From the NCBI GenBank assembly GCA_018385275.1, contig JAHAZM010000059.1, positions 1 to 42,040 on the forward strand: a DNA stretch of 42,040 nt. The letters run 5' to 3'. Below, one piece after another: positions 1 through 8,200 of the stretch (positions within the stretch are counted from its first letter, which is position 1; each line of letters starts with the position of its first letter). The translations under genes and the position numbers were made by a program. The notes under the pieces are model-generated. The model did not search any database, had not been told where the DNA came from, and was given only the letters and a program-made list of their open reading frames with translations. Source of the stretch: Eubacteriales bacterium (GTDB lineage: Bacteria; Bacillota; Clostridia; Christensenellales; MB2-83).

Positions 1-363
1 GACCGACCAGGTCTCGTCCTCCATCGCCCGGCAGCGCTCGTAGGCCCCGTGATGTGCCGCCGGGCCGATGATGATCTCCGCGTCGGTCTCGGCGTTGACT
101 TCCGTAACGAGGCGGAACCCGTCCCCCGACATCGCCGTCAGCGCGTCGGCCAGATCCCGGATCGCGGTGAGCGTTTCACCGCCGGAAGAAAACGCCCGCA
201 CCACCGTATAGGAGTCTGGAATCGTCACCGTCGGCGCGTCGGACGGCCCCGGCGCGGGCGTTTCCGTACCGGTCGGCGTCGGCGCGACCGTACAGCCGGC
301 CAACAGAACGACCGTCAGCGCGGCGCAGGCAAGGAACCGGATCAGCGTCATCGCTTTTTTCAT
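1..363 (-). CDS. Secreted lipoprotein, C-terminus beyond the left edge
   Basis: Only the first 121 codons are present; the gene continues past position 1. The start at 363 follows an AAGGAG ribosome site. The N-terminus has basic residues, a hydrophobic stretch and a lipobox (LLAGC, Cys near residue 24), then a Pro/Thr-rich spacer, so it is probably exported and lipid-anchored. After the spacer a segment of about 70 residues (TAIRDLADAL... TDAEIIIGPAAH) resembles the small N-terminal alpha/beta domain found ahead of catalytic domains in some secreted glycoside hydrolases and esterases, where an EI-(I/L)-(I/V)-G strand recurs. That match is from memory of the family pattern. The catalytic part, if any, is outside the window, so no substrate can be given. 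Confidence 0.75.
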   Translation of the reverse strand, partial: MKKAMTLIRFLACAALTVVLLAGCTVAPTPTGTETPAPGPSDAPTVTIPDSYTVVRAFSSGGETLTAIRDLADALTAMSGDGFRLVTEVNAETDAEIIIGPAAHHGAYERCRAMEDETWSV

Positions 364-393
364 TTCTTTTTCTCCTTTTGCAAATATGTTATA

Positions 394-422
394 ATTATAT
401 CATATGCGCGGCAAAAAAACAA
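394..422 (-). promoter_or_regulatory. Promoter for the lipoprotein gene
   Basis: On the minus strand a TATAAT -10 (394-399) lies 17 bp downstream of a weak TTGTTT -35 (417-422), about 30 bases ahead of the start at 363. The -10 is perfect; the -35 matches poorly. Confidence 0.5.
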
Positions 423-491
423 GACGACATATGGCCATACCGACGACAAAAAACAAGACGGCGAGCGGGTTTTCCTCTCCGCGGCGGTCGG

Positions 492-520
492 TTGACAAAA
501 AAAGTCCTCCGCAGTACAAT
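492..520 (+). promoter_or_regulatory. Sigma-A promoter of the symporter gene
   Basis: TTGACA (492-497), a 17-bp spacer, and TACAAT (515-520). It lies about 55 bases ahead of the ATG at 575, leaving a short leader with no obvious structure. Confidence 0.85.
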
Positions 521-574
521 GAGGGGCGTAGCACGGTATTTAAAATCGTAGTACGGAAGGATGGTTGATCGACT

Positions 575-2038
575 ATGAAAGTAACGGTTGTACAAATTCT
601 CATTTTTCTGGCCTTTTTCGCCTCGATGCTCGTCATCGGACTGATCAGCCGGAAAAGGATCCGCAATTCCTCGGAATTCATGTCCGGGGCCAAACATGTC
701 GGCGGCTGGATGGCGGCGTTCGCTTACGGAACGACGTATTTTTCGGCCGTTGTTTTTATCGGTTACGGCGGCTCGGTTTCATGGAAATACGGTATCGCCA
801 GCATCTGGATCGGCATTGCCAACGCTTTGATCGGCACGCTGCTGGCCTGGCTGCTGCTGGGCAAGCGCAGTTATACCGCCATGCACGCGCTCAACGTCGA
901 TACGATGAGCCAGTATTTTGAGAAGAAATTCGGCTCGCGCGCGCTGCGCATCGTTTCCGCGATCGTGACGTTCCTGTTCCTGATCCCCTATTCCTGCGGC
1001 GTTTACACGGGTCTGGGGATCCTGTTCCGCAGCGTGTTCGGCATTCCGGAGTGGGCGCTGATCCTCGTCATGGGTCTGCTCACGGCGCTGTATCTGGTGC
1101 TGGGCGGTTATCTCGCCGCCGCGGTCAACGACCTGATCCAGGGCATCGTCATGCTGGTGGGCATCACGGCCGTGGTGCTGATGGTGGTGACCAACGGCTC
1201 CATCGGCGGGTTTTCCGGCGGCATGTCCTCGCTGGCGGCGCAGAACGCGGCGCTGGCCGATCCGTTCGCGATCAATTTCGACCTGATCTGTCTGATCGTC
1301 ATGACCTCTTTCGGGACCTGGGGCCTGCCGCAGATGGCGCATAAATTCCACGCCGTCAAGGACGCGGGCCAGATCCGGAAAGCGACGGTCGTTTCCACGA
1401 TCTTCGCGCTCATCATCGGCGGCGGCTGCTACCTGATGGGCTCGTTCGGGCGCGTTTACATGAACGGCGTGATGCCTGAAGGCGGCGGCGACTACGTCGT
1501 GCCGGCCATGCTCGACATCGTTCTCGGCGGAGAAAGCGTGGCTTCGCAGGCGCTCTACGCCGTCATCGCCATCGCCGTGCTGTCGGCTTCCATGTCGACG
1601 CTGTCGTCTCTGGTGCTGACCTCGTCGGGCGCCGTGGCGCTGGACCTGACCAAAGGCGTACTCAAGCCGGATATTTCGCCCAAAAAACTCATGACGCTGC
1701 TGCGCGGGCTGTGCGTGGTCTTCATCGCCGTCAGCATCGCCCTCACGCTCAAGCGCATCGACGCCATCGTCAACCTCATGAGCTACTCCTGGGGCGCGCT
1801 GGCCGGCGCTTTCGGCGGACCGTACGTGCTGAGCCTGTTCAGCAAGCATATCAATAAATACGGCGCGTGGGCCTCGCTGGTGCTGGCCGTGGGTCTGACC
1901 GTCGCCGGACTGTTCGGGCTGTTCGGACCCGTGTCCGCGGTCAATATCGGCGCGTTCGCCATCGCCGGCAGCTTCGTCATCACCCCGATCGCCTCGCTGA
2001 TCGGAGAAAAACTTGACAAAAGTCTGGTCGTAGATTAA
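575..2038 (+). CDS. Sodium:solute symporter (SSS family)
   Basis: This 487-residue membrane protein has about 13 hydrophobic segments and the layout of the sodium/solute symporter family: an early G-x2-S-(R/K) region followed by the FM-x-GAK-type first loop (EFMSGAKHVGGWMAAFAYG), and an internal YLVLGGYLAAAVNDLIQG segment typical of SSS transporters near helix 5. The family couples inward sodium flow to uptake of proline, sugars, pantothenate or organic acids; the sequence does not show which. The start at 575 has a GGAAGG ribosome site. Its own strong promoter lies upstream. No intrinsic terminator is visible between its stop and the T-box leader of proS, so some read-through into the leader is possible. 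proS next door hints weakly at proline as substrate, but this is inference from position only. Confidence 0.9.
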   Translation: MKVTVVQILIFLAFFASMLVIGLISRKRIRNSSEFMSGAKHVGGWMAAFAYGTTYFSAVVFIGYGGSVSWKYGIASIWIGIANALIGTLLAWLLLGKRSYTAMHALNVDTMSQYFEKKFGSRALRIVSAIVTFLFLIPYSCGVYTGLGILFRSVFGIPEWALILVMGLLTALYLVLGGYLAAAVNDLIQGIVMLVGITAVVLMVVTNGSIGGFSGGMSSLAAQNAALADPFAINFDLICLIVMTSFGTWGLPQMAHKFHAVKDAGQIRKATVVSTIFALIIGGGCYLMGSFGRVYMNGVMPEGGGDYVVPAMLDIVLGGESVASQALYAVIAIAVLSASMSTLSSLVLTSSGAVALDLTKGVLKPDISPKKLMTLLRGLCVVFIAVSIALTLKRIDAIVNLMSYSWGALAGAFGGPYVLSLFSKHINKYGAWASLVLAVGLTVAGLFGLFGPVSAVNIGAFAIAGSFVITPIASLIGEKLDKSLVVD

Positions 2039-2045
2039 ACTGATT

Positions 2046-2287
2046 TTAACAAGCGCGTCCCAGACACGGAGAAAGCGGCGTCCCCGTCCCCCGGCACAGA
2101 GAGCGGAACAGAGCTGAGAGTTCCGCGCCCCGCGGTCGTCCTCCCGCTCCGCCAGACGCGCCGGGCCCGGCCGCGGAGGTCCGTTATCCTGTCCGCGCCG
2201 AAAGAGGGAGCGCCTCGCCGCTCCAATCAAGGTGGTACCGCGCAAGAATTTTGCGTCCTTTGAGTTTTTCAAGGGACGCTTTTTTTC
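2046..2287 (+). promoter_or_regulatory. T-box riboswitch leader of proS
   Basis: The T-box signature AAGGTGGTACCGCG is at 2229-2242, preceded by the usual AGAGAG-type motif (about 2098-2103) and a GTTATC element (about 2181). It is followed by a terminator hairpin pairing 2253-2263 with 2269-2279 and a T run at 2280-2286, just before the proS ribosome site. T-box leaders sense uncharged tRNA by pairing its CCA end with the T-box bulge, which prevents the terminator from forming. With proS downstream the cognate tRNA should be tRNA-Pro. I could not place the specifier codon with confidence; the stem I region is very GC-rich. Confidence 0.92.
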
Positions 2288-2300
2288 GGAGGAAAAACGT

Positions 2301-3740
2301 ATGGCAAAAGACAAAAATGAATTCGTCAATCAGATCGCGGATATCGACACGGATTTCCCGCAATGGTATACCGACGTGGTGCTCAAGACCGAGCTGGTCG
2401 ATTACGGTCCGGTCAAGGGCACGATGGTCATCCGGCCCTACGGCTACGCCATCTGGGAGCTGATCCAGCAGCAGATGGACGCGCGTTTCAAGGCGACGGG
2501 ACACGTCAACGGCTACTTCCCGATGCTGATCCCGCAGTCTTTCCTGATGAAGGAAGCCGAGCACGTGGAAGGTTTCGCGCCCGAGGTGGCGTGGGTGACC
2601 AAGGGCGGCACGGAAGAACTGGCCGAGCCGCTGGTCATCCGGCCGACCAGCGAGACCATCATCTGCGATATGTACGCCAAATGGACGCAGAGCTGGCGCG
2701 ATCTGCCGCTCAAGATCAACCAGTGGTGCAACGTCGTCCGCTGGGAAAAGACGACCCGTCCGTTCCTGCGCACGAGCGAATTCCTCTGGCAGGAGGGACA
2801 CACGATCCACGCCACCGAGGAAGAAGCGACCGCCGAGGTCATGCAGATGCTCGACGTATACAGGGATTTTGCCGAAAACGTGCTGGCGATGCCGGTTTTC
2901 GTCGGACAAAAGAGCGAAAAAGAGAAATTCGCCGGCGCCGTGGCGACCTATTCCATGGAAGCCATGATGAAGGACGGCAAAGCGCTGCAGGCCGGCACCT
3001 CGCATAACCTGGGCCAGCATTTCAGTCAGGCCTTCAATATCAAGTTCCTCGACAAGGACGGCTCGCTCAAATACGTCTGGCAGACCTCCTGGGGCACGAG
3101 CACGCGCCTCATCGGCGGTCTGATTATGACGCACGGCGACAAGCGCGGTCTGGCGCTGCCGCCGAAGGTCGCTCCCATCCAGGTCGTCATCCTGCCCATC
3201 GCGGCTTTCAAGCCCGGCGTGACGGAAAAGGCCCGCGAAGTAGCCGAAACGCTGAAAGCGGCGGGCGTGCGCGTCTATCTCGACGACAGCGACAACAGCG
3301 CCGGCTGGAAATTCAACCAGTGGGAGATGAAGGGCGTGCCGATCCGTCTCGAGATCGGGCCGCGGGACATCGAAAACGGCTGCTGCGTCATCGCGCGGCG
3401 GGATAATTTTGAAAAGAAGACGCTGCCGTTGGCCGGACTGGCCGAGACTATCCCGGCCGAACTGGACAGCGTGCAGAAAGGCATGTACGAGCGCGCGCTG
3501 GCGTTCCGCGAGGCGCATACCGTCGAGGCGCACGACCGCGCAAGCCTGATCGCGGCCGTCAACGAGGGCAAATTCGTCCGCGCCATGTGGTGCGGAGAGC
3601 GCGAATGCGAAGAACAGCTCAAGCGAGAAACCGGCATTTCGACGCGCAACATGCCCTTCGGCGCCGAACCCATCGACGAGGTCTGCGCCTGCTGCGGCAA
3701 GAAAGCCAAGCACGTCATGTATTTCGCCAAAGCGTATTGA
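2301..3740 (+). CDS. proS: Prolyl-tRNA synthetase (short, archaeal/eukaryotic-like type)
   Basis: Charges tRNA-Pro with proline in the cytosol. The 479-residue product has class II motif 1 and 2 features (GYAIWELIQQQMD; RWEKTTRPFLRTSEFLWQEGHT around residues 145-165), a motif 3 region (TSWGTSTRLIGGLIMTHGD), an anticodon-binding domain (about 290-390) and the C-terminal zinc-type segment with CACCGKK and a terminal Tyr. It lacks the insertion domain of the longer bacterial ProRS. This is the ProS type 3 form, known from many Clostridia. The start at 2301 is chosen because GGAGG sits at 2288-2293, directly after the T-box terminator; an in-frame extension back to 2232 would lie inside the riboswitch. 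The PHP and AEC genes follow at short spacing and may be co-transcribed. Confidence 0.96.
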   Translation: MAKDKNEFVNQIADIDTDFPQWYTDVVLKTELVDYGPVKGTMVIRPYGYAIWELIQQQMDARFKATGHVNGYFPMLIPQSFLMKEAEHVEGFAPEVAWVTKGGTEELAEPLVIRPTSETIICDMYAKWTQSWRDLPLKINQWCNVVRWEKTTRPFLRTSEFLWQEGHTIHATEEEATAEVMQMLDVYRDFAENVLAMPVFVGQKSEKEKFAGAVATYSMEAMMKDGKALQAGTSHNLGQHFSQAFNIKFLDKDGSLKYVWQTSWGTSTRLIGGLIMTHGDKRGLALPPKVAPIQVVILPIAAFKPGVTEKAREVAETLKAAGVRVYLDDSDNSAGWKFNQWEMKGVPIRLEIGPRDIENGCCVIARRDNFEKKTLPLAGLAETIPAELDSVQKGMYERALAFREAHTVEAHDRASLIAAVNEGKFVRAMWCGERECEEQLKRETGISTRNMPFGAEPIDEVCACCGKKAKHVMYFAKAY

Positions 3741-3767
3741 CCTTTCCCGAGGGCAAGGAAGAATCCC

Positions 3768-4565
3768 ATGCGTTATCTGATCGACCACGACGTCCATATC
3801 CACTCGGGGTTTTCCCCGTGCTCGTCCGACCCCCGGCAAACGCCGGAGGCGATCCTGGCCTACGGTCTGACCAACGGCTTCCGTCTGCTGTGCCTGGCCG
3901 ACCATGCCTGGGACGATTCCGTGCCGACGGCGCATCCGATCTGGGGCACGCTGAAGGCGCTGCGCGACCGCTATCCGTCGCTCCCGCAGGGCAAAACCTG
4001 TCGCTTCGCTTTCGGGCTCGAGGTCGACATGGATTATGACGACGTGATCGGCCTGAGCCGGGCCGAAGCGGAAAAACTCGATTTTTTCGTCTGCGCCGCC
4101 GGGCATATGCACATCGACGGCTTTACCGCCCTGCCGGCCGACGACGCGGAAACGCGGGTGCGCCGCTATCTGGAGCGCACACACGCCCTCCTCGACTCGG
4201 ACCTCCCGCTCTATAAAGCCACGCTGGCGCATTTCACCTTCGACGGCGTGGCCATGGGCCGGCCGCTGCGGTGGCTCGCGCTCCTCACCGACCGTCAGCT
4301 CCGCGATATTTTTACCAAGGTGAAAAAACGCGGGATGGGCGTGGAGCTCAATTTCCACCCCGGACAAACGCCCGCGGAGCGGGACGTACAGCTGCGGCCT
4401 TTCCGTATCGCCAAAGAGGTCGGCTGTACTTTCACGCTCGGCGGCGACGCGCATCATCCGGAATCCTTCGCCGCCGCGCGGGCGCGCTTCGAGCGGCTCG
4501 TCGATCTGCTGGCGCTGGAGGAAAAAGACAAGCATCCCTATCTGTTGGAACTAATGAAGGGCTGA
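3768..4565 (+). CDS. PHP-domain phosphoesterase, histidinol-phosphatase-like
   Basis: A 265-residue PHP protein. Metal ligands are visible as the HxH pair at residues 10 and 12 (DVHIHS), LADHAW near residue 45, the acidic GLEVD strand near residue 87, the AGHMH segment near 112, and the C-terminal GGDAHHPE around 225-230. PHP domains hydrolyse phosphoesters with two or three metals; relatives include HisK-type histidinol phosphatases and small nucleotide phosphatases. No histidine genes are nearby, so the substrate is unknown. It lies 27 bases after proS with an AAGGAAG ribosome site and 19 bases before the AEC transporter gene, so the three may be one transcript. Confidence 0.88.
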   Translation: MRYLIDHDVHIHSGFSPCSSDPRQTPEAILAYGLTNGFRLLCLADHAWDDSVPTAHPIWGTLKALRDRYPSLPQGKTCRFAFGLEVDMDYDDVIGLSRAEAEKLDFFVCAAGHMHIDGFTALPADDAETRVRRYLERTHALLDSDLPLYKATLAHFTFDGVAMGRPLRWLALLTDRQLRDIFTKVKKRGMGVELNFHPGQTPAERDVQLRPFRIAKEVGCTFTLGGDAHHPESFAAARARFERLVDLLALEEKDKHPYLLELMKG

Positions 4566-4584
4566 GCCCTCGGAAGGAACCTCT

Positions 4585-5511
4585 ATGAACGTCGGGATCG
4601 TTTTTACCAGCGTGCTGGTCATGCTGCTATACATGCTCTGCGGCTTCGTGCTGGTCAAAGCCGGCAAAGCCGAGACTTCGCACGCGCGCTCGCTTTCGGG
4701 CCTGCTCATCTACGTCTGCGGGCCGTGTCTGCTGATCTCGTCTTTTCAGTCCATCGCCTATTCGACCGAAAATATCATCCGCTCGGTGACGTTTTTCGGC
4801 GTCAGTCTGGCCGTACAACTGCTGTTTTTCGCGCTGATGTGGCTGATTTTGCGCAAAAAATACGCCGACGCGCGCTGGCGCATGCTGACGGCCTGCTCTT
4901 TTCTGGGCAACGTGGGCTTCTTCGGCGTGCCGCTGGTGACGGCGCTGTTTCCGAGCGAACCGCTGGTGGCCTGCTACAGCACGCTGTATATCACGAGCAT
5001 GAATTTTCTGCTCTTCACCGTCGGCGTCTATCTCATCACCCGGGAGAAGAAGTATATTTCCGTCAAAAACGCCCTGCTCAATCCGACGACGCTGGCCGCC
5101 GCCGTGGCCATCCCGCTCTATCTGCTGCAGATCCGTTTCCCCGAATGGCTGGCCGCGCCGGTTTCCCTGCTGGGGAAAATGACGACCCCGCTGTGCATGG
5201 TCGTGCTGGGCTTCCGGCTCGCCTCGATGGACCTGCGGGCGCTGTTTTCTCAGCCGTTTGCCTATCTGGCCAGCGCGCTCAAGCTCATCGCTTTTCCGCT
5301 GCTGGCTTACGCGGTCGTGGTTTTCCTGCCGTGGTTCGACACGACGTTCAAGCTCTGTCTGCTGGTGCTGAGCGCCACGCCGTCGGCCTCCATCGTGCTG
5401 GCGCTGTCCGAACAGCACCGCTGCGAGCAGAAGCTCGCGGCCAACACCCTGCTGCTGACGACGCTTTTCAGTCTGCTGACGCTGCCGCTGCTGATCCTGA
5501 TCCTGACCTGA
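4585..5511 (+). CDS. AEC-family (auxin efflux carrier-like) transporter
   Basis: 308 residues with about ten hydrophobic helices in two halves separated by a polar loop, as in AEC permeases. Supporting segments are the N-terminal LLYMLCGFVLVKAGK, the CGPCLLISSF helix, and the C-terminal LVLSATPSASIVLALSEQ with the conserved P-(S/T)-A near helix 9. Bacterial members export or exchange small carboxylates such as malate and malonate; the substrate here is not visible. The start has a GGAAGGAAC ribosome site. It is the last gene of the rightward proS group and is followed by a hairpin near 5521-5540 and a stronger terminator at 5597-5628. Confidence 0.88.
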   Translation: MNVGIVFTSVLVMLLYMLCGFVLVKAGKAETSHARSLSGLLIYVCGPCLLISSFQSIAYSTENIIRSVTFFGVSLAVQLLFFALMWLILRKKYADARWRMLTACSFLGNVGFFGVPLVTALFPSEPLVACYSTLYITSMNFLLFTVGVYLITREKKYISVKNALLNPTTLAAAVAIPLYLLQIRFPEWLAAPVSLLGKMTTPLCMVVLGFRLASMDLRALFSQPFAYLASALKLIAFPLLAYAVVVFLPWFDTTFKLCLLVLSATPSASIVLALSEQHRCEQKLAANTLLLTTLFSLLTLPLLILILT

Positions 5512-5596
5512 GCGGCAAAAGCCGCCGCTTTTTTCGGCGGGCCGAAAAGGATTATTCAAATCCCGCGATAACGCAGGCGGGAATCTCCCCCGAAGC

Positions 5597-5628
5597 AAAA
5601 AGCCGGGACGGTTTCGTCTCGGCTTTTA
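5597..5628. terminator. Bidirectional terminator between AEC and GNAT genes
   Basis: The stem pairs 5601-5610 with 5615-5624 around a GTTT loop, with A-rich sequence on the left and TTTTATT on the right, so it can end both the rightward AEC transcript and the leftward GNAT transcript. A weaker GC hairpin (5522-5527 with 5535-5540) lies closer to the AEC stop. Confidence 0.8.
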
Positions 5629-5655
5629 TTATTCGGAACACAACCGTCCGGTTGT

Positions 5656-6144
5656 TTACTCCAGTACGATCTTGAACAGCTCTTCGTCATCAAGCATTTT
5701 GTTTTCCGACCTGAATCCTACTTTTTCATATACGTGCTTTCCGATCGTGTTTTCGGGGTCTGTGGACAGATAGACCTCTCTGCATCCGAAACGGGATTTC
5801 ATCTCATCCAGGATCATTCTGATTGCCTGCGTTCCGTAACCCCTGTTTTGATAATGAAAGTCGATCATGATTCTGCACAGCTCATAGAATCCTTCCTCTT
5901 CGTTCCATCCGAACATGGTAAATCCGATCAGTTTCCCTTCCTGTTCGATTGCCTTGATGACCCAGCCGTCCTCATATACGGACTGGACGATGGATAAGGC
6001 GTTTGAAGCCACGAAATCCTCACACAGCGACGGCATCCCTTTCGCCTCATAAGGCTCTCTGCTGCCCTTGACCGTTATGGTTTCGTTTGTTGTCAGAAAA
6101 ATGACGTCTTCCCAATTCTCGTTTGTAATATCAACCAGTTTCAT
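5656..6144 (-). CDS. GNAT-family N-acetyltransferase
   Basis: 162 residues. The GNAT acetyl-CoA core is clear: a beta-4 strand (YELCRIMIDFHYQNRGYGTQAIR, with the Q/R-x2-G-x-G/A loop as QNRGYG), then EVYLSTDPENTIGKHVYEKVGF, the usual beta-5 and C-terminal strand. Such proteins acetylate amines on small molecules or proteins; the closest remembered pattern is the spermidine/antibiotic-acetylating group, but the substrate is unknown. The start at 6144 has an AAGGAG site; an upstream in-frame ATG at 6210 has none. It is a single gene read against its left-hand neighbours, and its A+T content is clearly higher than the surrounding genes, which suggests later acquisition. Confidence 0.88.
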   Translation of the reverse strand: MKLVDITNENWEDVIFLTTNETITVKGSREPYEAKGMPSLCEDFVASNALSIVQSVYEDGWVIKAIEQEGKLIGFTMFGWNEEEGFYELCRIMIDFHYQNRGYGTQAIRMILDEMKSRFGCREVYLSTDPENTIGKHVYEKVGFRSENKMLDDEELFKIVLE

Positions 6145-6234
6145 TGCGTCTTTCTCCTTGTTTGTTTTTTCAATTTGTATGATTGTCACACGGAGCCATG
6201 AAAAAACCATAGTCGGTTTAACGGAAAAATACTG

Positions 6235-6273
6235 AAAAGCCCCTTGGCAGATTTTCTCTGGCAGGGGCTTTTT
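6235..6273. terminator. Terminator of the pgcA operon
   Basis: A long imperfect hairpin with AGCCCCT (6238-6244) pairing AGGGGCT (6263-6269), with A and T runs on the two sides. It sits just after the leftward pgcA stop and can work on either strand. Confidence 0.8.
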
Positions 6274-6283
6274 GTTGGGATTT

Positions 6284-7987
6284 TTACAGGAAACGGAGGA
6301 GTTCGGCCTTCAGCTCGTCGGCCCCGAAACGGGCCTTTTCGGCGGATACGGCGCGCACGCCGCCGTAGATCTTGAGCTTGGGCTCCGTGCCGCTGGGCCG
6401 CATGGCCGCCCAGGCGTCGCCCTCCAGCTCATAGCGCAGGACGTTGCTCGACGCGTAACGGAGTTTTTCCGTACGGCCGTCGGCATAAGTGCGCGTCCCG
6501 GTCAGAATATCGTCGGTATAGAGCACCTTGCGGTCGGCCAGTTTTTTCGGCGCGCGGGCGCGCAGGCTCGTCATCCGTTCGTTCATGCGCTCCATGCCGG
6601 TCTCGCCCTCGAAAAACTTCGAGTAAGAGAAGTCCGCGAACCAGCCGTAGCGATCATAGAGCGCGAGCAGCAGATCGTAGAGCGTTTTCCCTTGCGAAAG
6701 CGCGTAGCAGGCCATTTCCGAAATCATCATCGTCGCGGACACGCCGTCCTTGTCGCGGGCGTGCGGGCCGCAGAGGAAGCCGAAGCTTTCCTCATAGGCG
6801 AACATAAAGCTCTTGTTGCCGGCGTCGACGCATTTCTGCATCTGCTCGCCGACGAATTTGAACCCCGTCAGCACGGAATAGACCCGGCAGGCGTAATCGG
6901 CCGCGATCGCATCGAGGAATTTGCTCGAAACGATGGAGCGGATGACGTAGGCGTCCGACGGCAGTTTGCCGACGGCGGCCCGCTGGGACAGGATATACCA
7001 GCCCAACAGCGCGCCGATCTCGTTGCCGGTCAGCGCCGTGTAAACGTCGTCGCCGGTACGCACGGCCACGCCCATCCGGTCCGCGTCGGGATCGGTGCCG
7101 ACCACGATGTCGGCGTCTACGGCTTTGGCCAGCTCGATGCCCATGGCCAGCGTCTCGACGAACTCGGGATTGGGGACTTTGACCGTGGGGAAATCCCCGT
7201 CCGGCATTTCCTGCTCGGGTACGACGGACGCGTGCGTCACGCCGATGGCGTTGAGCGCGCGCAGGACGGGCAGCCGGCCCGTGCCGTGCAGGGGCGTGTA
7301 AACGATCCGCAGCTGCGGCGCGTACCGCTCCAGCAGATCATGCCGCACGCACAGCGAGGTGATCGCGGCGTTGAAGGCTTCGTCGTCCTCGCGTCCGACA
7401 AGCTCGATCATCGGGCTGTCCGGCTCGGATTTGATCCCGAAATACGGCGTTTCTCCGATCACGGCGGCCACGCTTTCGGCCCGTTCGGGCGAGATCTGCG
7501 CGCCGTCGGCCCAGTAGACCTTATAGCCGTTATAAGCGGGCGGATTATGGCTCGCCGTAATCATGACGCCGGAAACGGCGCCGCGGCGACGAATGGCGTT
7601 GGAAAGCACGGGAACGGGACGGGGCGCGTCGAACAGTTTGACCGGGATGCCGTGAGCGGCGAGCACGCCGGCAGCCAGTCGGGCAAACTCCGCGCTGAAA
7701 TGGCGCGTGTCGTAGCTCACGACCACGCCGCGGCGCTTTTCCTCCTCCGGCAGCGCGTCGATCACGCGGGCCAGTCCTTCGGTAGCGCGCGCCACGGAAT
7801 ACTCATTGAGGCGGTTGGTGCCCATGCCGAGTTTGCCGCGCATGCCCGCCGTGCCGAACGACAGTTCGGTATAAAAGCGATCGTTCCGTTCTTCGGGGTT
7901 GTCGGCCAGCGCGGTCAGCTCCGCTCGCTGCGCTTCGGTGAGCGACGGCTCAGCCAGCCAGCGGCGGTATGTCTCTTCCGCCGTCAT
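6284..7987 (-). CDS. pgcA: Alpha-phosphoglucomutase / phosphohexomutase
   Basis: Interconverts glucose 1-phosphate and glucose 6-phosphate (possibly mannose phosphates), feeding UDP-glucose and cell-envelope glycans. The 567-residue product has all four signature sites of alpha-D-phosphohexomutases: the phosphoserine loop TASHNP with Ser146, the magnesium loop DPDADR at 299-304, the sugar-specificity loop with YEESFGF, and the C-terminal phosphate-binding MRPSGTEPK. The length fits the PgcA/PGM2-like subfamily. The ATG at 7987 overlaps the stop of the DUF1858 gene (ATGA), implying translational coupling; a longer reading to 8101 would lie inside that gene. Promoter for the operon is at 8909-8937. 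Confidence 0.95.
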   Translation of the reverse strand: MTAEETYRRWLAEPSLTEAQRAELTALADNPEERNDRFYTELSFGTAGMRGKLGMGTNRLNEYSVARATEGLARVIDALPEEEKRRGVVVSYDTRHFSAEFARLAAGVLAAHGIPVKLFDAPRPVPVLSNAIRRRGAVSGVMITASHNPPAYNGYKVYWADGAQISPERAESVAAVIGETPYFGIKSEPDSPMIELVGREDDEAFNAAITSLCVRHDLLERYAPQLRIVYTPLHGTGRLPVLRALNAIGVTHASVVPEQEMPDGDFPTVKVPNPEFVETLAMGIELAKAVDADIVVGTDPDADRMGVAVRTGDDVYTALTGNEIGALLGWYILSQRAAVGKLPSDAYVIRSIVSSKFLDAIAADYACRVYSVLTGFKFVGEQMQKCVDAGNKSFMFAYEESFGFLCGPHARDKDGVSATMMISEMACYALSQGKTLYDLLLALYDRYGWFADFSYSKFFEGETGMERMNERMTSLRARAPKKLADRKVLYTDDILTGTRTYADGRTEKLRYASSNVLRYELEGDAWAAMRPSGTEPKLKIYGGVRAVSAEKARFGADELKAELLRFL

Positions 7988-8184
7988 GATTTCTTTTCTA
8001 CGCACTCGTTGAGCGCTTTGACGAGAGCATCGGGATCCACGCCGTGAACGGCCGCGGCCTGCTCGACCGTTTCGCCGCGCGCGCAGGCGCAGCCCACGCA
8101 ATGCATGCCGATGGAAGCAAAGACTTCGCCTGTGCGGCGATCGGTATTGATGACCTCGAGGATCGTCATGTCCTTGGTAATCAT
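7984..8184 (-). CDS. DUF1858 domain protein, small cysteine protein
   Basis: 66 residues matching the DUF1858 pattern: an N-terminal MTILEVI segment, then GMHCVGCACARGETVEQAA with a C-x2-C-x-C cluster and a C-terminal helix. DUF1858 proteins are common in anaerobes and are often annotated as possible disulfide or redox proteins related to hydrid-cluster or NrfA-like partners; a biochemical role is not established. The start at 8184 follows AAGGAG. It sits between the membrane protein (16-base gap) and pgcA (4-base overlap) in one operon; the reason for this pairing is not evident. Confidence 0.88.
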   Translation of the reverse strand: MITKDMTILEVINTDRRTGEVFASIGMHCVGCACARGETVEQAAAVHGVDPDALVKALNECVEKKS

Positions 8185-8200
8185 AGTGAAATCTCCTTTC

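Noticed and set aside
2184-4535. A 783-codon minus-strand frame opposite proS and the PHP gene
   Set aside because: Antisense to two genes with clear motifs; low-complexity Arg/His-rich product without a ribosome site.
6272-8047. A 591-codon plus-strand frame opposite pgcA
   Set aside because: Shadow of the pgcA coding strand; composition and lack of any motif or start signal show this.
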